Of a stretch of DNA of 47,430 bases, positions 34,215 through 43,797 are shown one piece after another (position 1 is the stretch's first letter; each line of letters begins with the position of its first letter). The position numbers and the translations under genes were made by a program. The notes beneath the pieces were generated by a model, which was given only the letters and a program-made list of their open reading frames with translations, searched no databases and was not told the DNA's origin. This stretch comes from Rubrivivax sp. (lineage in GTDB: Bacteria > Pseudomonadota > Gammaproteobacteria > Burkholderiales > Burkholderiaceae_C): assembly GCA_027490215.1 (NCBI GenBank), contig JAIXYO010000060.1:1-47430 (forward strand), in the 5' to 3' direction.

Positions 34215-34895
34215 ATGGATTTTTCGCAAGCTGCCGACGATCCGCGCCGTCATCTGTGGGGATTGGGCCTCGTGGTTCTGTTGCACGTGCTGGTGATCTA
34301 TGCACTGGTCAACGGTCTGGCCCAGAAGGTGATGGAAGTGGTGCGAACGCCGGTTGAAGTCCGGCTGATCGACGAGATCACGCCTGCTCCGCCGCCGCCC
34401 CCGTCGCCACCTCCGGCAGCGGTGGCCCCGGCGAGGCGCTTGTCAGCACCGCCTGTTGTTGTGCCACCGCCGGAGGCCGTGGTGACGCCACCGCTTCAAG
34501 TCGCGCCCACCATCACCGCCGCCCCGCCGGTTCCGGTGCCCGCGCCGCCTGAACTGGCGCCGACGCCACCGACTGCGGCGATCGAATCGGCCGCTCCCTC
34601 CTCGGGTGTGGGCCGGCCGCAGGTGGTGGCCGCCGGTATTGCCTGCACCCGCACCCCCCCGCCCGTCGCGCCCGCTGTCTCCAGCGAGGTCAGGGGCAGC
34701 CTCTTTGTGATCGGCACGCTGAAGGCCGGCCGCGTGGTCCAGGTTGACATCGACCGCAACACGCTCAAGGGCGTGCCCGATCGCCGCACGCTGCGCGCCT
34801 TCATCAACGCTGTCGAGGTGGCGATGAAGGAAGGCTATGTGTGCAATGGCGACGGCGTGCAGATCCGCCAGGAGTTCTTTTTTGACATCCGATGA
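34215..34895 (+). CDS. tonB: TonB-like energy transducer
   Basis: A 226-residue protein with one membrane helix near 15-36 (WGLGLVVLLHVLVIYALV), a proline-rich periplasmic linker (about 55-115) and a C-terminal TonB-type domain (about 145-226, RTLRAFINAVEVAMKEGY). TonB links the inner-membrane ExbB/ExbD motor to outer-membrane receptors. Three motor genes follow on the same strand. The C-terminal domain is diverged from E. coli TonB and lacks the YP motif at the usual place. Start ATG 34215. Confidence 0.85.
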   Translation: MDFSQAADDPRRHLWGLGLVVLLHVLVIYALVNGLAQKVMEVVRTPVEVRLIDEITPAPPPPPSPPPAAVAPARRLSAPPVVVPPPEAVVTPPLQVAPTITAAPPVPVPAPPELAPTPPTAAIESAAPSSGVGRPQVVAAGIACTRTPPPVAPAVSSEVRGSLFVIGTLKAGRVVQVDIDRNTLKGVPDRRTLRAFINAVEVAMKEGYVCNGDGVQIRQEFFFDIR

Positions 34896-34967
34896 TGGCC
34901 TGCTCGCGCTTGCATACTCTCCCGTCCCCGCCACCCAACGTACCGGCCTCGTTGCCACTGCTCACCG

Positions 34968-35798
34968 ATGACCATGTTCTTCCATGACAACTCAGGACTC
35001 CGCGTCGAGCAGAAGCTTCGGGGCTTCGCCTGCGGCCTGCTGATCGGTGTGGGCTCCATGGCAGCCCACGCACAGTCGAACGCGGAGACCGCGGGTGCGG
35101 TCGCCGCCATGGCGACCGGTGTCGGCCAGAGCGTGATCGAGAACCCCTATGGGCTGAGCGCCTTGTGGGCGCAGGGCGACTTCGTGGCCCGGGGCACCCT
35201 GCTCATCCTGGTGTTGATGAGCGTGGCCAGCTGGTACATCCTGGTCACCCGACTGGCCGCCAGCCTGAAGCTCAGTGCGGAGGCTCGCGCGGTCCGGCAG
35301 AGCTTCTTCAAGGCGCCGACACTGCAGGCGGGTGTTGCGACCCTGGGGGCAGGCAGTGCCTTTCGCTACATCGCCGAAGCCGGCATCAATGCACGCGAGC
35401 ACCACGAGGGCGCGCTGACAGAGCACATCGACCGCAACACCTGGATCACGATGTGCGTGCAGCGCAGCGTCGACGAGGTTCAGTCGCGCCTGCAAGGCGG
35501 TCTGGCGATCCTGGCCACCGTGGGATCGACCGCGCCTTTCATTGGCCTGTTCGGCACCGTCTGGGGCATCTATCACGCGCTGACCGCGATCGGGATTGCC
35601 GGCCAGGCGAGCATCGACAAGGTGGCTGGTCCCGTCGGTGAGGCGCTGATCATGACGGCGATCGGGCTGGCCGTGGCGGTGCCGGCGGTGCTCGGCTACA
35701 ACGCGCTGGTGCGCCGCAACAAGCTCACGATGGACGCGGTGCGTGGCTTCGCTGCCGACCTCCACGGCATCCTGCTGGGCGCCAAGAACCTGCGCTGA
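34968..35798 (+). CDS. exbB: ExbB-type biopolymer transport protein
   Basis: A 276-residue ExbB/TolQ-family protein with three membrane helices (about 75-95, 175-200 and 220-240). It forms the motor stator with ExbD. An N-terminal helix (20-38) with an AHAQ-like cleavage site suggests a cleaved or retained signal, as in longer ExbB proteins. The conserved core is LATVGSTAPFIGLFGTVWGI (about 184-203) and EALIMTAIGLAVAVPAVLGYN. The start is 72 bases after tonB, and two exbD genes follow, matching the tonB-exbB-exbD-exbD order known in Xanthomonas. Confidence 0.92.
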   Translation: MTMFFHDNSGLRVEQKLRGFACGLLIGVGSMAAHAQSNAETAGAVAAMATGVGQSVIENPYGLSALWAQGDFVARGTLLILVLMSVASWYILVTRLAASLKLSAEARAVRQSFFKAPTLQAGVATLGAGSAFRYIAEAGINAREHHEGALTEHIDRNTWITMCVQRSVDEVQSRLQGGLAILATVGSTAPFIGLFGTVWGIYHALTAIGIAGQASIDKVAGPVGEALIMTAIGLAVAVPAVLGYNALVRRNKLTMDAVRGFAADLHGILLGAKNLR

Positions 35799-35828
35799 CA
35801 AGCCGTTCAACAGGTACGCCACCCGCTC

Positions 35829-36254
35829 ATGGCCCTCCAACTGCGCTCAGGCAACGACGACGAAGACGTCATTGCAAGCATCAACACCACGCCGCTGGTC
35901 GACGTGATGCTGGTGCTCTTGATCATCTTTCTGATCACCATACCCGTGGTCACGCAGACGGTGCCGCTGTCCTTGCCCAAAGAGCTCAACCTGCCCCGCC
36001 AGACGAAGCCCGAGAACATCGAGATCTCTGTCGATCGCGAAGGGGGCGTTTACTGGAACGCGCAACCGCTGCCCGACCACGTGGCGCTGGTCGAGCGGCT
36101 GAAGGCTGCGGCGGCAAGGAGTCCGCAGCCGGAGATTCAGGTGCGCGGTGATGTGAAGACGCGCTACGAGGCGGTCGGCCGTGTGGTGTATGCCTGCCAG
36201 CGCGCGGGCCTCGTCAAGGTGAGCTTTGTCACCGAGCCACCGCCGAAGTCCTGA
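35829..36254 (+). CDS. exbD: ExbD-type biopolymer transport protein (first copy)
   Basis: A 141-residue protein with one N-terminal helix and a periplasmic domain. The motor Asp is in NTTPLVDVMLVLLIIFLIT (about 18-36), D25 being in the PLVDVM motif. The periplasmic part from about 50 ends SFVTEPPPKS. It lies 30 bases after exbB. The partner ExbD encoded next is similar but not identical, so the motor may use two ExbD types. Confidence 0.92.
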   Translation: MALQLRSGNDDEDVIASINTTPLVDVMLVLLIIFLITIPVVTQTVPLSLPKELNLPRQTKPENIEISVDREGGVYWNAQPLPDHVALVERLKAAAARSPQPEIQVRGDVKTRYEAVGRVVYACQRAGLVKVSFVTEPPPKS

Positions 36255-36282
36255 CCGCTTACTTCACCATCCAGAGCGATCC

Positions 36283-36708
36283 ATGGCAATGCACATCGGT
36301 TCAGGCCGCAGCGACGAACCCGAGGTGATCATGGACATCAACACCACGCCGCTGATCGACGTGATGCTGGTGCTGATCATCATGCTGATCATCACGATCC
36401 CGGTTCAGCTGCATGCGGTGAATCTGAACATGCCGCAGGCCAGCGTGCGGCCGCTGGTCAAGCCGGAGGTCATCACGCTCGACATCGAAGCCAGCGGCAG
36501 GTTGCTCTGGAATGGCGAGGCGCTGCCTGATCGGGCAGCGCTGGAGGCGCGGCTGAAGGCTGCAGCGGCCCAACCCGATCAACCCGAGCTTCACCTGAGG
36601 GCGAACCGGGCCGTCGAGTACGGCGTCGTCGCGATGGTGCTGGCAAGTGCGCAACGCCTTGGCGTCACCAAGCTGGGCATGGTCGGCAATGAGCAATTCG
36701 GCCCATGA
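36283..36708 (+). CDS. exbD: ExbD-type biopolymer transport protein (second copy)
   Basis: A 141-residue ExbD paralogue of the preceding gene. The motor motif is NTTPLIDVMLVLIIMLIITI, with the Asp in PLIDVM (about 20-25). ATG 36283 is preferred over the open GTG at 36226, which lies inside the previous gene. In Xanthomonas a second ExbD is needed for some uptake roles (known from that genus). It ends the tonB operon, followed by a perfect hairpin. Confidence 0.92.
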   Translation: MAMHIGSGRSDEPEVIMDINTTPLIDVMLVLIIMLIITIPVQLHAVNLNMPQASVRPLVKPEVITLDIEASGRLLWNGEALPDRAALEARLKAAAAQPDQPELHLRANRAVEYGVVAMVLASAQRLGVTKLGMVGNEQFGP

Positions 36709-36714
36709 AATGTC

Positions 36715-36751
36715 GAAGGCCCTGGCTCGGGAGGTGCGAGCCAGGGCCTTC
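36715..36751. terminator. Perfect 15-bp hairpin after the second exbD
   Basis: GAAGGCCCTGGCTCG and CGAGCCAGGGCCTTC pair perfectly around the loop GGAGGTG. It sits between convergent genes, 6 bases after the exbD stop. No strong T-run follows. It is likely a bidirectional or Rho-aided terminator. Confidence 0.6.
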
Positions 36752-36756
36752 AGCGG

Positions 36757-36776
36757 CTGACGGCGTCCGCCGTCAG
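36757..36776. terminator. Second hairpin between exbD and adk
   Basis: CTGACGGC and GCCGTCAG pair perfectly around the tetraloop GTCC, 8 bases before the stop codon of the convergent adk gene. No T-run follows. Confidence 0.45.
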
Positions 36777-36783
36777 TCGTGAA

Positions 36784-37506
<723 letters not shown>

Positions 37507-37544
37507 TTAAAACCGAACGGGCTGGTCGTCGTTCGGGTGTGTGC

Positions 37545-38306
37545 CTAGTTGCGGCCTGCCAGCAGTTGCCGAACACGCGCCAGATCTTCCGGCGTGTCCA
37601 CGCCGGTGGCGGTGGCGAAAGTGCTCAGATGCACTGCGATGCGCTCGCCATGCCACAGAACCCGCAGTTGTTCGAGTGATTCGATCTGTTCCAGCGGACT
37701 GACGGCCAGTGCGGGAAACCGCCTCAGGAATCCGGCTCGGTAGGCGTAGATCCCGATGTGGCGCAACGGCGCGATCCTGCCAATGGCTGGTGCGCCCAGG
37801 GCGCTGCCATCGCGCCACCACGGGATGGGGGCACGCGAAAAATACAGCGCCCGGCCGGCCTGATCGCACACCACCTTGACGACGTTGGGATTGCCGAGAT
37901 CACGTGGGTCGTCGATCTCGTGTGCGGCGGTGCCTACAACGCACTCCGGGTGCCCCGGCAACGTACCCGCAACCGCATCGATCAAGGCTGGCTCGATCAG
38001 TGGCTCATCGCCCTGCACGTTGACGACCACCGCGTCGCCATCGAGGCCGAGTTGCGCGCACGCTTCGGCCAGCCGGTCGCTGCCGTTGGCGTGATCGCGG
38101 CGGGTCAGGATTGCCTCGACCTGATGCGCCCGGCAGGCGGCGACGATGACTGGATCGTCGGCCGCCACCACGATCTGCGTCGCCGACGACTGAGCTGCCT
38201 GCCGCGCCACCCTCACCACCATCGGCACTCCGCCGATGTCGGCCAGTGGCTTGCCGGGCAGGCGTGTTGACGCCATGCGCGCCGGGATCAGCACCGAAAA
38301 GCCCAT
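37545..38306 (-). CDS. kdsB: 3-deoxy-manno-octulosonate cytidylyltransferase
   Basis: A 253-residue enzyme that activates KDO as CMP-KDO for lipopolysaccharide. The start [20 protein letters not shown] and the motifs [26 protein letters not shown] and [13 protein letters not shown] are highly typical. [17 protein letters not shown] and [16 protein letters not shown] mark the C-terminal half. It lies next to lpxK and a Trm112-like gene, the usual betaproteobacterial arrangement. Confidence 0.97.
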   Translation of the reverse strand: MGFSVLIPARMASTRLPGKPLADIGGVPMVVRVARQAAQSSATQIVVAADDPVIVAACRAHQVEAILTRRDHANGSDRLAEACAQLGLDGDAVVVNVQGDEPLIEPALIDAVAGTLPGHPECVVGTAAHEIDDPRDLGNPNVVKVVCDQAGRALYFSRAPIPWWRDGSALGAPAIGRIAPLRHIGIYAYRAGFLRRFPALAVSPLEQIESLEQLRVLWHGERIAVHLSTFATATGVDTPEDLARVRQLLAGRN

Positions 38307-38319
38307 CCGCCGTGCGAAT

Positions 38320-38550
38320 TCAGGAGGCGTCCGACGCCGATGGCTTCGGGAAGACAGGCGGCGCGGGTGGTTCGTTGCCGATTGCCCGAGCCTCGCCTTC
38401 GAGCATCACCGGGATGCCATCTCGCACGGGAAACGCCAGCCGATCGGCATGACAGACCAGCTCCTGACGTTCCTGGTGCGGCGGGCGCCAGTGGTCCAAC
38501 GGCCCCTTGCACAGCGGGCACACCAGCAGGTCAAGCAGTCGTGTCTCCAT
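38320..38550 (-). CDS. Trm112-family small zinc-binding protein
   Basis: A 76-residue protein (family UPF0434/Trm112). [20 protein letters not shown] gives the CPLC zinc pair at its start. [21 protein letters not shown] is the family-typical middle. Trm112 proteins act as small partners for methyltransferases, but the partner is unknown in bacteria of this type. The start overlaps the end of lpxK by 20 bases. The C-terminus ([16 protein letters not shown]) is Pro-rich. Confidence 0.9.
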   Translation of the reverse strand: METRLLDLLVCPLCKGPLDHWRPPHQERQELVCHADRLAFPVRDGIPVMLEGEARAIGNEPPAPPVFPKPSASDAS

Positions 38551-39595
38551 CGGAGGTCCTGGTCGTGAAACGAGAGGGCAGCAAGGCCAGCAAGGCCGCG
38601 TCGAAGTCTGCACTGGCGCTGAAGTCTAGCGGTGCGACCCAGATGCGGGTCGACGTGCCCTGCGCTGCCAGACGCTCGGGCCGCAGTTTGACTGCGTCCT
38701 TCTCGGTGACGACGACATCGGTCGCATCGGCGGGCCAGGGCAAGGAGGTGTAGTCGTGGTGATCGGGCAGCGGCAGTGGGGTGATCTCGAGGCCTGCCGC
38801 ACGCAGCATGATGAAGAAGCGCTCGGGCTGTGACACGCCAGCGGCTGCCAACACGGGCGTTGGGCTGGCGGACAGGGTCGCCAGGCACGGCATCGTCGCG
38901 GCCTGACCTGCCCACCAGTCAGCCAGCGCGACCAGCCCCGCGAGTTGCCTGTGTGCCAGATGCCCGGGCCACGCGGTCGATGGCTGCGACGCGTTGTACA
39001 GAACCACTGTGTTTGGCGGTGCTTGCGGTGTCATGGGCTCTCGCAATGGGCCAGAGGGCAGCATCCAGCCGTTGCCTACACCCCGGTCGTCGAACACCAC
39101 CACCTGCGCGACTCGTGGCAGCCGCGAATGCTGCAGGCCGTCATCGCTGACCAGCACGTCGATGTCGGGATGCGCCGCCAGTGCCATTCGCGCTGCTGCA
39201 ACCCGATCGACACCCACGAAGACCGGCACGCGCAGGCGCAGTCGCAGCAAAAGGGGTTCGTCGCCGGCATCAGCGGCCGTTGTCGTCGTGTGCACCGCCA
39301 TCACCGCATCGGCGTCGCGGCGTCGGCCATGGCCGCGCGAGATGACTGCGGGGCGGTATCCGCAAGCCTGCAAGCACCTGACCACCGCCATCACCGTGGG
39401 CGTCTTGCCCGCGCCGCCTGCGATCAGGTTGCCGACGACAACCACCGGAACCGGCAGCAACTGCGGCTGCAAAAGCCGCCAGCGGTACAGCGCTCGGCGC
39501 AGTGCCACCAGCGTTGCGAACACCATCGACAGCGGCCACAGCGCGAGGGCTGTGGCTCCTCGGCGCAGCCAGGCGCGTTGCAGCGCCGCCTCCAT
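38531..39595 (-). CDS. lpxK: Tetraacyldisaccharide 4'-kinase
   Basis: A 354-residue membrane-associated kinase that phosphorylates lipid A disaccharide at the 4' position. After an N-terminal hydrophobic helix the P-loop is [18 protein letters not shown] (about 54-71). Others are [25 protein letters not shown] (the catalytic Asp region) and [12 protein letters not shown] near the C-terminus. ATG 39595 is used, and an adjacent GTG at 39598 is also possible. It lies between exbD and trm112 in the same operon. Confidence 0.95.
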   Translation of the reverse strand: MEAALQRAWLRRGATALALWPLSMVFATLVALRRALYRWRLLQPQLLPVPVVVVGNLIAGGAGKTPTVMAVVRCLQACGYRPAVISRGHGRRRDADAVMAVHTTTTAADAGDEPLLLRLRLRVPVFVGVDRVAAARMALAAHPDIDVLVSDDGLQHSRLPRVAQVVVFDDRGVGNGWMLPSGPLREPMTPQAPPNTVVLYNASQPSTAWPGHLAHRQLAGLVALADWWAGQAATMPCLATLSASPTPVLAAAGVSQPERFFIMLRAAGLEITPLPLPDHHDYTSLPWPADATDVVVTEKDAVKLRPERLAAQGTSTRIWVAPLDFSASADFDAALLALLPSRFTTRTSDGDTTA

Positions 39596-39614
39596 CACGC
39601 CCGACCTGGACTGC

Positions 39615-40049
39615 TCAACGGCCCGCCTCGGGCGTGCTGCGCTGCGCCGCGAAGGTGAGGCGCGGCAGGCCGGCGCGTCGCGCCGCGTCCATCACATTGA
39701 CCACCGATTGGTAGGCGGCGGTCGCATCGGCGGACACGATGATCGGCGTGTCACCCGGGCCACCTGCGGCCTTGCCGAGCTCGATCGTCAGCAGCTCGAC
39801 GCTGCGGCCGTCCACCGCGCGTCCGTTGACGGCGTAACGTCCGTCGGCAGCCACGGCAACGATCACCTCGCGGGTGTGGTCACGTGCCTTGTCGGCATCG
39901 GCAGAGGGCAGGTTGACCTGCAGTTCGGTGAACTTGGAGTACGTCGTCGACAGCATCAGGAAGATGAGCACCACCAGCAGCACGTCGATGAACGGGATCA
40001 GGTTGATCTCCGGTTCTTCTGGCCGCGCCTTGCGGAAGTTCATCGCCAT
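39615..40049 (-). CDS. exbD: ExbD/TolR-type biopolymer transport protein
   Basis: A 144-residue protein with the motor motif EPEINLIPFIDVLLVVLIFL (about 12-31), D22 being in the PFIDV motif. The periplasmic domain ends about 144. It pairs with the ExbB-like protein encoded 6 bases upstream. This exbB-exbD pair before lpxK is common in betaproteobacteria and is distinct from the tonB-linked set at 34968-36708. Its energy-using partner is not clear. It could be TonB-like or serve outer-membrane lipid handling. Confidence 0.92.
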   Translation of the reverse strand: MAMNFRKARPEEPEINLIPFIDVLLVVLIFLMLSTTYSKFTELQVNLPSADADKARDHTREVIVAVAADGRYAVNGRAVDGRSVELLTIELGKAAGGPGDTPIIVSADATAAYQSVVNVMDAARRAGLPRLTFAAQRSTPEAGR

Positions 40050-40055
40050 CGCGGG

Positions 40056-40691
40056 TCAACTCGTCGTGCGCGGGACGGCGAAGCGCATCAGGTGCGGCGT
40101 CAGGCGGTCACAGGACTGTTCAAGATCCAGCGTGTAGGAATCGACCAGGCCACGGAAATGGCGGTAGGCGATCAGCGACGGGATCGCCACAATGAGTCCG
40201 AACGCTGTGTTGTAGAGCGCCACGGAAATGCCGTGCGCCAGTGCTGCGGGGTTCCCAACGCCAGTGGGTGCCTGCGAGCCGAAGATCTCGATCATCCCGA
40301 TCACGGTGCCCAGCAGACCCAGCAGTGGCGCCGCGGAGGCGATGGTGCCCAGTGGGCTCAGGTACTTTTCCAGGCGGTGCACGGCGGCGCGCCCCGCTGA
40401 TTCGAACACCTCGCGCAAGGCCTCTTCGGTGATCCGCGGCTCGGCAATGACTGCACGCACTCCACTGGCCAGCACCGTGCCCAGTACCGAGCTGTCCGCC
40501 AGCTTGTTGACCACGTCAGCTGAAGGCAGGCTGGCGCGGGTGACCGAAACCACTTCCTCCAGCAGGCGCGGCGGCGTGACCTTCGACGATCGAAGACTCA
40601 CGAGCCTTTCGAAGATCAAGGCCAGCGCTGCCACCGAGCACAAAATCAAGGGCCAGATCGGCCACCCAGCGGCTTGTATGATCGAAATCAC
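40056..40691 (-). CDS. exbB: ExbB/TolQ-type motor protein
   Basis: A 211-residue MotA/TolQ/ExbB-family protein. Three helices are expected: the first about 10-29 (WPIWPLILCSVAALALIFER), the other two around 115-140 (LGTIASAAPLLGLLGTVIGM) and 160-180 (FGLIVAIPSLIAYRHFRG). The short N-terminus contrasts with the longer exbB at 34968. It is the first gene of the block exbB-exbD-lpxK-trm112-kdsB-adk on the minus strand. Confidence 0.93.
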   Translation of the reverse strand: MISIIQAAGWPIWPLILCSVAALALIFERLVSLRSSKVTPPRLLEEVVSVTRASLPSADVVNKLADSSVLGTVLASGVRAVIAEPRITEEALREVFESAGRAAVHRLEKYLSPLGTIASAAPLLGLLGTVIGMIEIFGSQAPTGVGNPAALAHGISVALYNTAFGLIVAIPSLIAYRHFRGLVDSYTLDLEQSCDRLTPHLMRFAVPRTTS

Positions 40692-41087
40692 TTCGGTACT
40701 TTCCGCGCTCTGGCGTGAAACAACGGTGTCGTTCGCGGTGGATTATGGCCTCGCCGCAGAGGGTCCATGCCGGTCGCGCCACGCCTTGTCCAACGAACCG
40801 TGCACCATGCGCTGACGCCATCACGTTTGGCTGCCCCGCAGTTCTGCGGCAGTCACATGATTTCCACTGATGCTGTTGATAACTTTGTGGATATCTACTC
40901 GGGCATATCCAGAAAACCTTGATTTCACAGCGCTTCGCTCAGATTACTTCATTTTTGACCAGGCATAACCTCATGCAAATCAACAGCTTGCGGCTTTGTG
41001 AGGATCATGTGACAGGCGCGATGGCCCGTCGAGAGCGGTGGGTTGCGGCTGTGGACATCTCGACCCGCACCTGCATTGGGTTCGCGC
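40692..41087. promoter_or_regulatory. Divergent intergenic region between exbB and xseA
   Basis: This 396-base region is locally A+T-rich from about 40850 to 41000 and must hold promoters for both directions. TGGATAT (40888-40894) and ATATCCA (40905-40911) form a perfect 7-bp inverted repeat with a 10-base spacer, a possible operator. TGTGGATAT (40886-40894) matches eight of nine bases of a reversed DnaA box, a single copy only. No gene is seen. Confidence 0.45.
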
Positions 41088-42386
41088 GTGGTTGAGCCAC
41101 AAGACGCTGGCGTTCCGCGTGTTGTCTGGGGCGTGGCGGCGCTGATTCACGCCATCAGCGATACCTTGGCAGCGCGATTCGCGGCCTGCACGGTGCGCGG
41201 CGAGTTGTCAGGCTACACACGGGCCGCCAGTGGGCATTGCTACTTCACCCTCAAGGACGCTGATGGCGACGCAGCGGCGATCCGCTGCGCGATGTTCAAG
41301 CGGGCGGCCGGCCTGCTGCAGTTCCTGCCGGCCGACGGGCAGCAGGTGCAGTTGCGCGGTCGCATTGCGGTCTATGAGCCGCGGGGCGAGTTGCAATTCA
41401 TCGTCGAGTCCATGCAGCGCAGCGGCGACGGGTCGCTGTATGAGCAGTTCCTGCGCCTCAAGCAAAAACTCGAGGTCGAAGGCCTGTTCGATGCCTCGCG
41501 CAAGCGGCCCTTGCTTTCACACCCACGGCGTGTTGGCATCGTCACGTCGCTGGGTGGCGCGGTGCTGCACGATGTGGCCACCTCGCTCGCGCGCCGCGCG
41601 CCGCAGGTCGAATTGATCGTCTACCCGAGTCTGGTGCAAGGCAGCGAGGCGCCGGCTGCGCTGGTGGCAGCCATCGAGATGGCGGGCCGACGGCGCGAGG
41701 TCGACACACTGCTGCTTTGCCGCGGCGGCGGCTCGATCGAGGATCTGTGGGCCTTCAACGACGAACGCGTCGTGCGCGCCATCGCCGCGTGTCCGATTCC
41801 CGTCGTCAGCGGTGTCGGGCATGAAACCGACACCACGCTGTCCGACTTCGTCGCCGACCTTCGCACGCCCACGCCGACGGCCGCTGCCGAGTTGTGCGCG
41901 CCGTCGCGCGCGGACAGCCTGGCGATGCTGGACGCCGCTGCAGCAGCGATGCGCAGGCGTATGCGCCGTGCGCTCGACACCGAAGCACAGCGGCTCGACA
42001 CGCTGGCGATGCGGTCCTTGCGTCCTGTCGATGCGGTGCGGCGCCAGGCCCAGGCCCTGAACCTCTGGGCGCTGCGACTCGCATCCGGCGCGCAGCGGCT
42101 GGTCGCGGCGCGCGCGCAGGGTTTGCAGCTGTCAGGCGCTCGCTTTCAACGCGCTGGATTCACCTCGATTCAGGCGGCGGTGCAGTCTCTTGATCGCCTT
42201 GATGCACGTTTGCAAGGACTCGACCCGGCTGTGGTGCTGAAGCGCGGTTATGCATGGGTCAGTGACGACGGCGGCAGGCCTTTGGTGTCGGCCTCGCAGT
42301 TGCGTATCGGCCAGTCGGTCCGCGCGGTTCTGAGCGATGGCGTGGCCGTGGCACAGGTCACCGCAGTGACCAAAACGTCGAAGTGA
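41088..42386 (+). CDS. xseA: Exodeoxyribonuclease VII large subunit
   Basis: A 432-residue large subunit of exonuclease VII, which degrades single-stranded DNA from both ends. The N-terminal OB-fold (about 10-110, RVVWGVAALIHAISDTL and FTLKDADGDAAAIRCAMF) is followed by the catalytic domain with VGIVTSLGGAVLHDV, LLLCRGGGSIEDLWAFNDE and VVSGVGHETDTTLSDF, then a helical C-terminus ending ILKRGY-like LKRGYAWV. GTG 41088 fits the family start; a TTG at 41043 is also open. The small subunit xseB is not in the window. Confidence 0.94.
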   Translation: MVEPQDAGVPRVVWGVAALIHAISDTLAARFAACTVRGELSGYTRAASGHCYFTLKDADGDAAAIRCAMFKRAAGLLQFLPADGQQVQLRGRIAVYEPRGELQFIVESMQRSGDGSLYEQFLRLKQKLEVEGLFDASRKRPLLSHPRRVGIVTSLGGAVLHDVATSLARRAPQVELIVYPSLVQGSEAPAALVAAIEMAGRRREVDTLLLCRGGGSIEDLWAFNDERVVRAIAACPIPVVSGVGHETDTTLSDFVADLRTPTPTAAAELCAPSRADSLAMLDAAAAAMRRRMRRALDTEAQRLDTLAMRSLRPVDAVRRQAQALNLWALRLASGAQRLVAARAQGLQLSGARFQRAGFTSIQAAVQSLDRLDARLQGLDPAVVLKRGYAWVSDDGGRPLVSASQLRIGQSVRAVLSDGVAVAQVTAVTKTSK

Positions 42387-42469
42387 TGTGCATCCGCCGC
42401 TGCCAGGACGATCCGCCGCGCCGAACGGGGATGTGTCCCTGAGGCGCTTTCGATCTCGGCGGCGCTGCC

Positions 42470-42475
42470 TACAAT
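42470..42475 (+). promoter_or_regulatory. Possible -10 box of the sodB promoter
   Basis: TACAAT lies 55 bases before the sodB ATG. A weak -35, TTTCGA, is found 16 bases upstream. Only the -10 is convincing. Confidence 0.35.
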
Positions 42476-42530
42476 CAAAAGTCACACTTTCGTTTTCTAA
42501 TTGGGCAAGCCTCCCACTGAAAGGACCACG

Positions 42531-43112
42531 ATGGAACACACCCTGCCGGCCTTGCCGTACGCAATCGACGCCTTGGCGCCCCACCTGAGCAAGGAAACCC
42601 TGGAGTACCACTACGGCAAGCACCACAACGCTTACGTGGTGAACCTGAACAACCTGCAAAAGGGCACCGAGTTCGAGAACCTGAGCCTCGAAGACATCAT
42701 CAAGAAGTCGTCGGGTGGCATCTACAACAACGCAGCACAGATCTGGAATCACACCTTCTTCTGGAACGGCATGAAGCCAGCGGGCGGCGGTGAACCCAAG
42801 GGCGCGTTGGCCGCAGCCATCAACGCCAAGTTCGGCAGCTATGCCGCTTTCAAGGAAGCCTTCTCCAAGAGCGCCGTCGGTAACTTCGGCTCCGGCTGGA
42901 CGTGGCTGGTCAAGAAGGCCGATGGCTCGGTCGACATCGTCAACACCGGCGCGGCCGGCACGCCTCTGACCACCGGCGACAAGGCATTGCTGACGGTGGA
43001 TGTTTGGGAGCACGCCTACTACATCGACTACCGCAACCTGCGCCCGAAGTGGGTCGAGACCTTCCTGACTTCGCTGGTCAACTGGGACTTCGCGGAAGCG
43101 AATTTCGCCTGA
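42531..43112 (+). CDS. sodB: Superoxide dismutase (Fe type)
   Basis: A 193-residue cytoplasmic enzyme (E. coli SodB has 193) that dismutes superoxide. Metal ligands can be placed: H27 in [10 protein letters not shown], the His in QIWNHTFFW (about 74), and the Asp and His in [10 protein letters not shown] (about 157 and 161). [14 protein letters not shown] and FGSGWTWLV favour the iron form. The ATG is preceded by AAAGGA. A strong terminator follows. Confidence 0.96.
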   Translation: MEHTLPALPYAIDALAPHLSKETLEYHYGKHHNAYVVNLNNLQKGTEFENLSLEDIIKKSSGGIYNNAAQIWNHTFFWNGMKPAGGGEPKGALAAAINAKFGSYAAFKEAFSKSAVGNFGSGWTWLVKKADGSVDIVNTGAAGTPLTTGDKALLTVDVWEHAYYIDYRNLRPKWVETFLTSLVNWDFAEANFA

Positions 43113-43126
43113 TCGAACTGCCTGAA

Positions 43127-43161
43127 AACGAAAACGCCGGTCGCTGACCGGCGTTTTCGTT
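43127..43161. terminator. Strong hairpin terminator after sodB
   Basis: A 16-bp perfect stem (43127-43142 with 43146-43161) closes on the loop GCT. The right arm ends in GCGTTTTCGTT, giving a T-rich tail. It lies 15 bases after the sodB stop, before the convergent DUF192 gene, so it can work in both directions. Confidence 0.85.
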
Positions 43162-43190
43162 GGTGGATTGGCAAAACAGTCAGGCCATCC

Positions 43191-43655
43191 TCATGGCGTG
43201 AACGGCTTGCCCGTCAATTTGGAGCCGGCCGTGATGCCGCGCTTCGCAAACCAGCCGTCGTTCATTTCCAGCACAAAGCGCACGGGTCTGCTGGAGCAGT
43301 GCGAATCGAGTGTGCGCGGCTTCATCCGGTCGGTGTTGACGATGGTTCCGTTGTCGGCAATGAAGGCCACGTCGAGCGGCAGCAGCGTGTTCTTCATCCA
43401 GAAGCATTGCTGCCCGGGCTGGTCGAATACAAACAGCATGCCATGGTTGGCAGCCATCGACTCGCGGAACATCAAGCCGATCTCGCGTTGTTCCGCGGTG
43501 CGTGCCAGTTCGGCGGTGATGACGTGGATGCCCGCGTTGAGCGTCACCGTGGGCAGGCTCTGTGCCGCGCTCTGCGCCCAGCCCGGCATGGCGAATGTGA
43601 GCCAGCACAGTCCCTGAATTCCAGCGCGCAAAAAGCGCAGATTCCCAACGTTCAT
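43191..43655 (-). CDS. Exported DUF192-family protein
   Basis: A 154-residue protein with an N-terminal signal peptide (about 1-28, LCWLTFAMPGWAQS, likely cleaved after AQ or WA) and a DUF192 domain from about 40. The domain pattern is ELARTAEQREIGLMFRESM, GMLFVFDQPGQQCFWMKNTL and PLDVAFIADNGTIV. The biochemical role of DUF192 is not established. Start ATG 43655. It stands between sodB and icd, each with its own orientation. Confidence 0.9.
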   Translation of the reverse strand: MNVGNLRFLRAGIQGLCWLTFAMPGWAQSAAQSLPTVTLNAGIHVITAELARTAEQREIGLMFRESMAANHGMLFVFDQPGQQCFWMKNTLLPLDVAFIADNGTIVNTDRMKPRTLDSHCSSRPVRFVLEMNDGWFAKRGITAGSKLTGKPFTP

Positions 43656-43797
43656 GGCTAGCGGTCAGCGTGGCAGAAACTCATTATCGACGAGGGGTTT
43701 GGGGCACCCGAACCGCGCACACCGCTGAACTAGAATTGTTCCGCAGTATCGGATTCACGTCGTATTTTCAGCCTCTCACGAAGCGGAGCCCCCGTCC

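Noticed and set aside
40850-41000. Replication origin
   Set aside because: Only one imperfect DnaA-like site; no cluster, and no dnaA, dnaN or par genes nearby.
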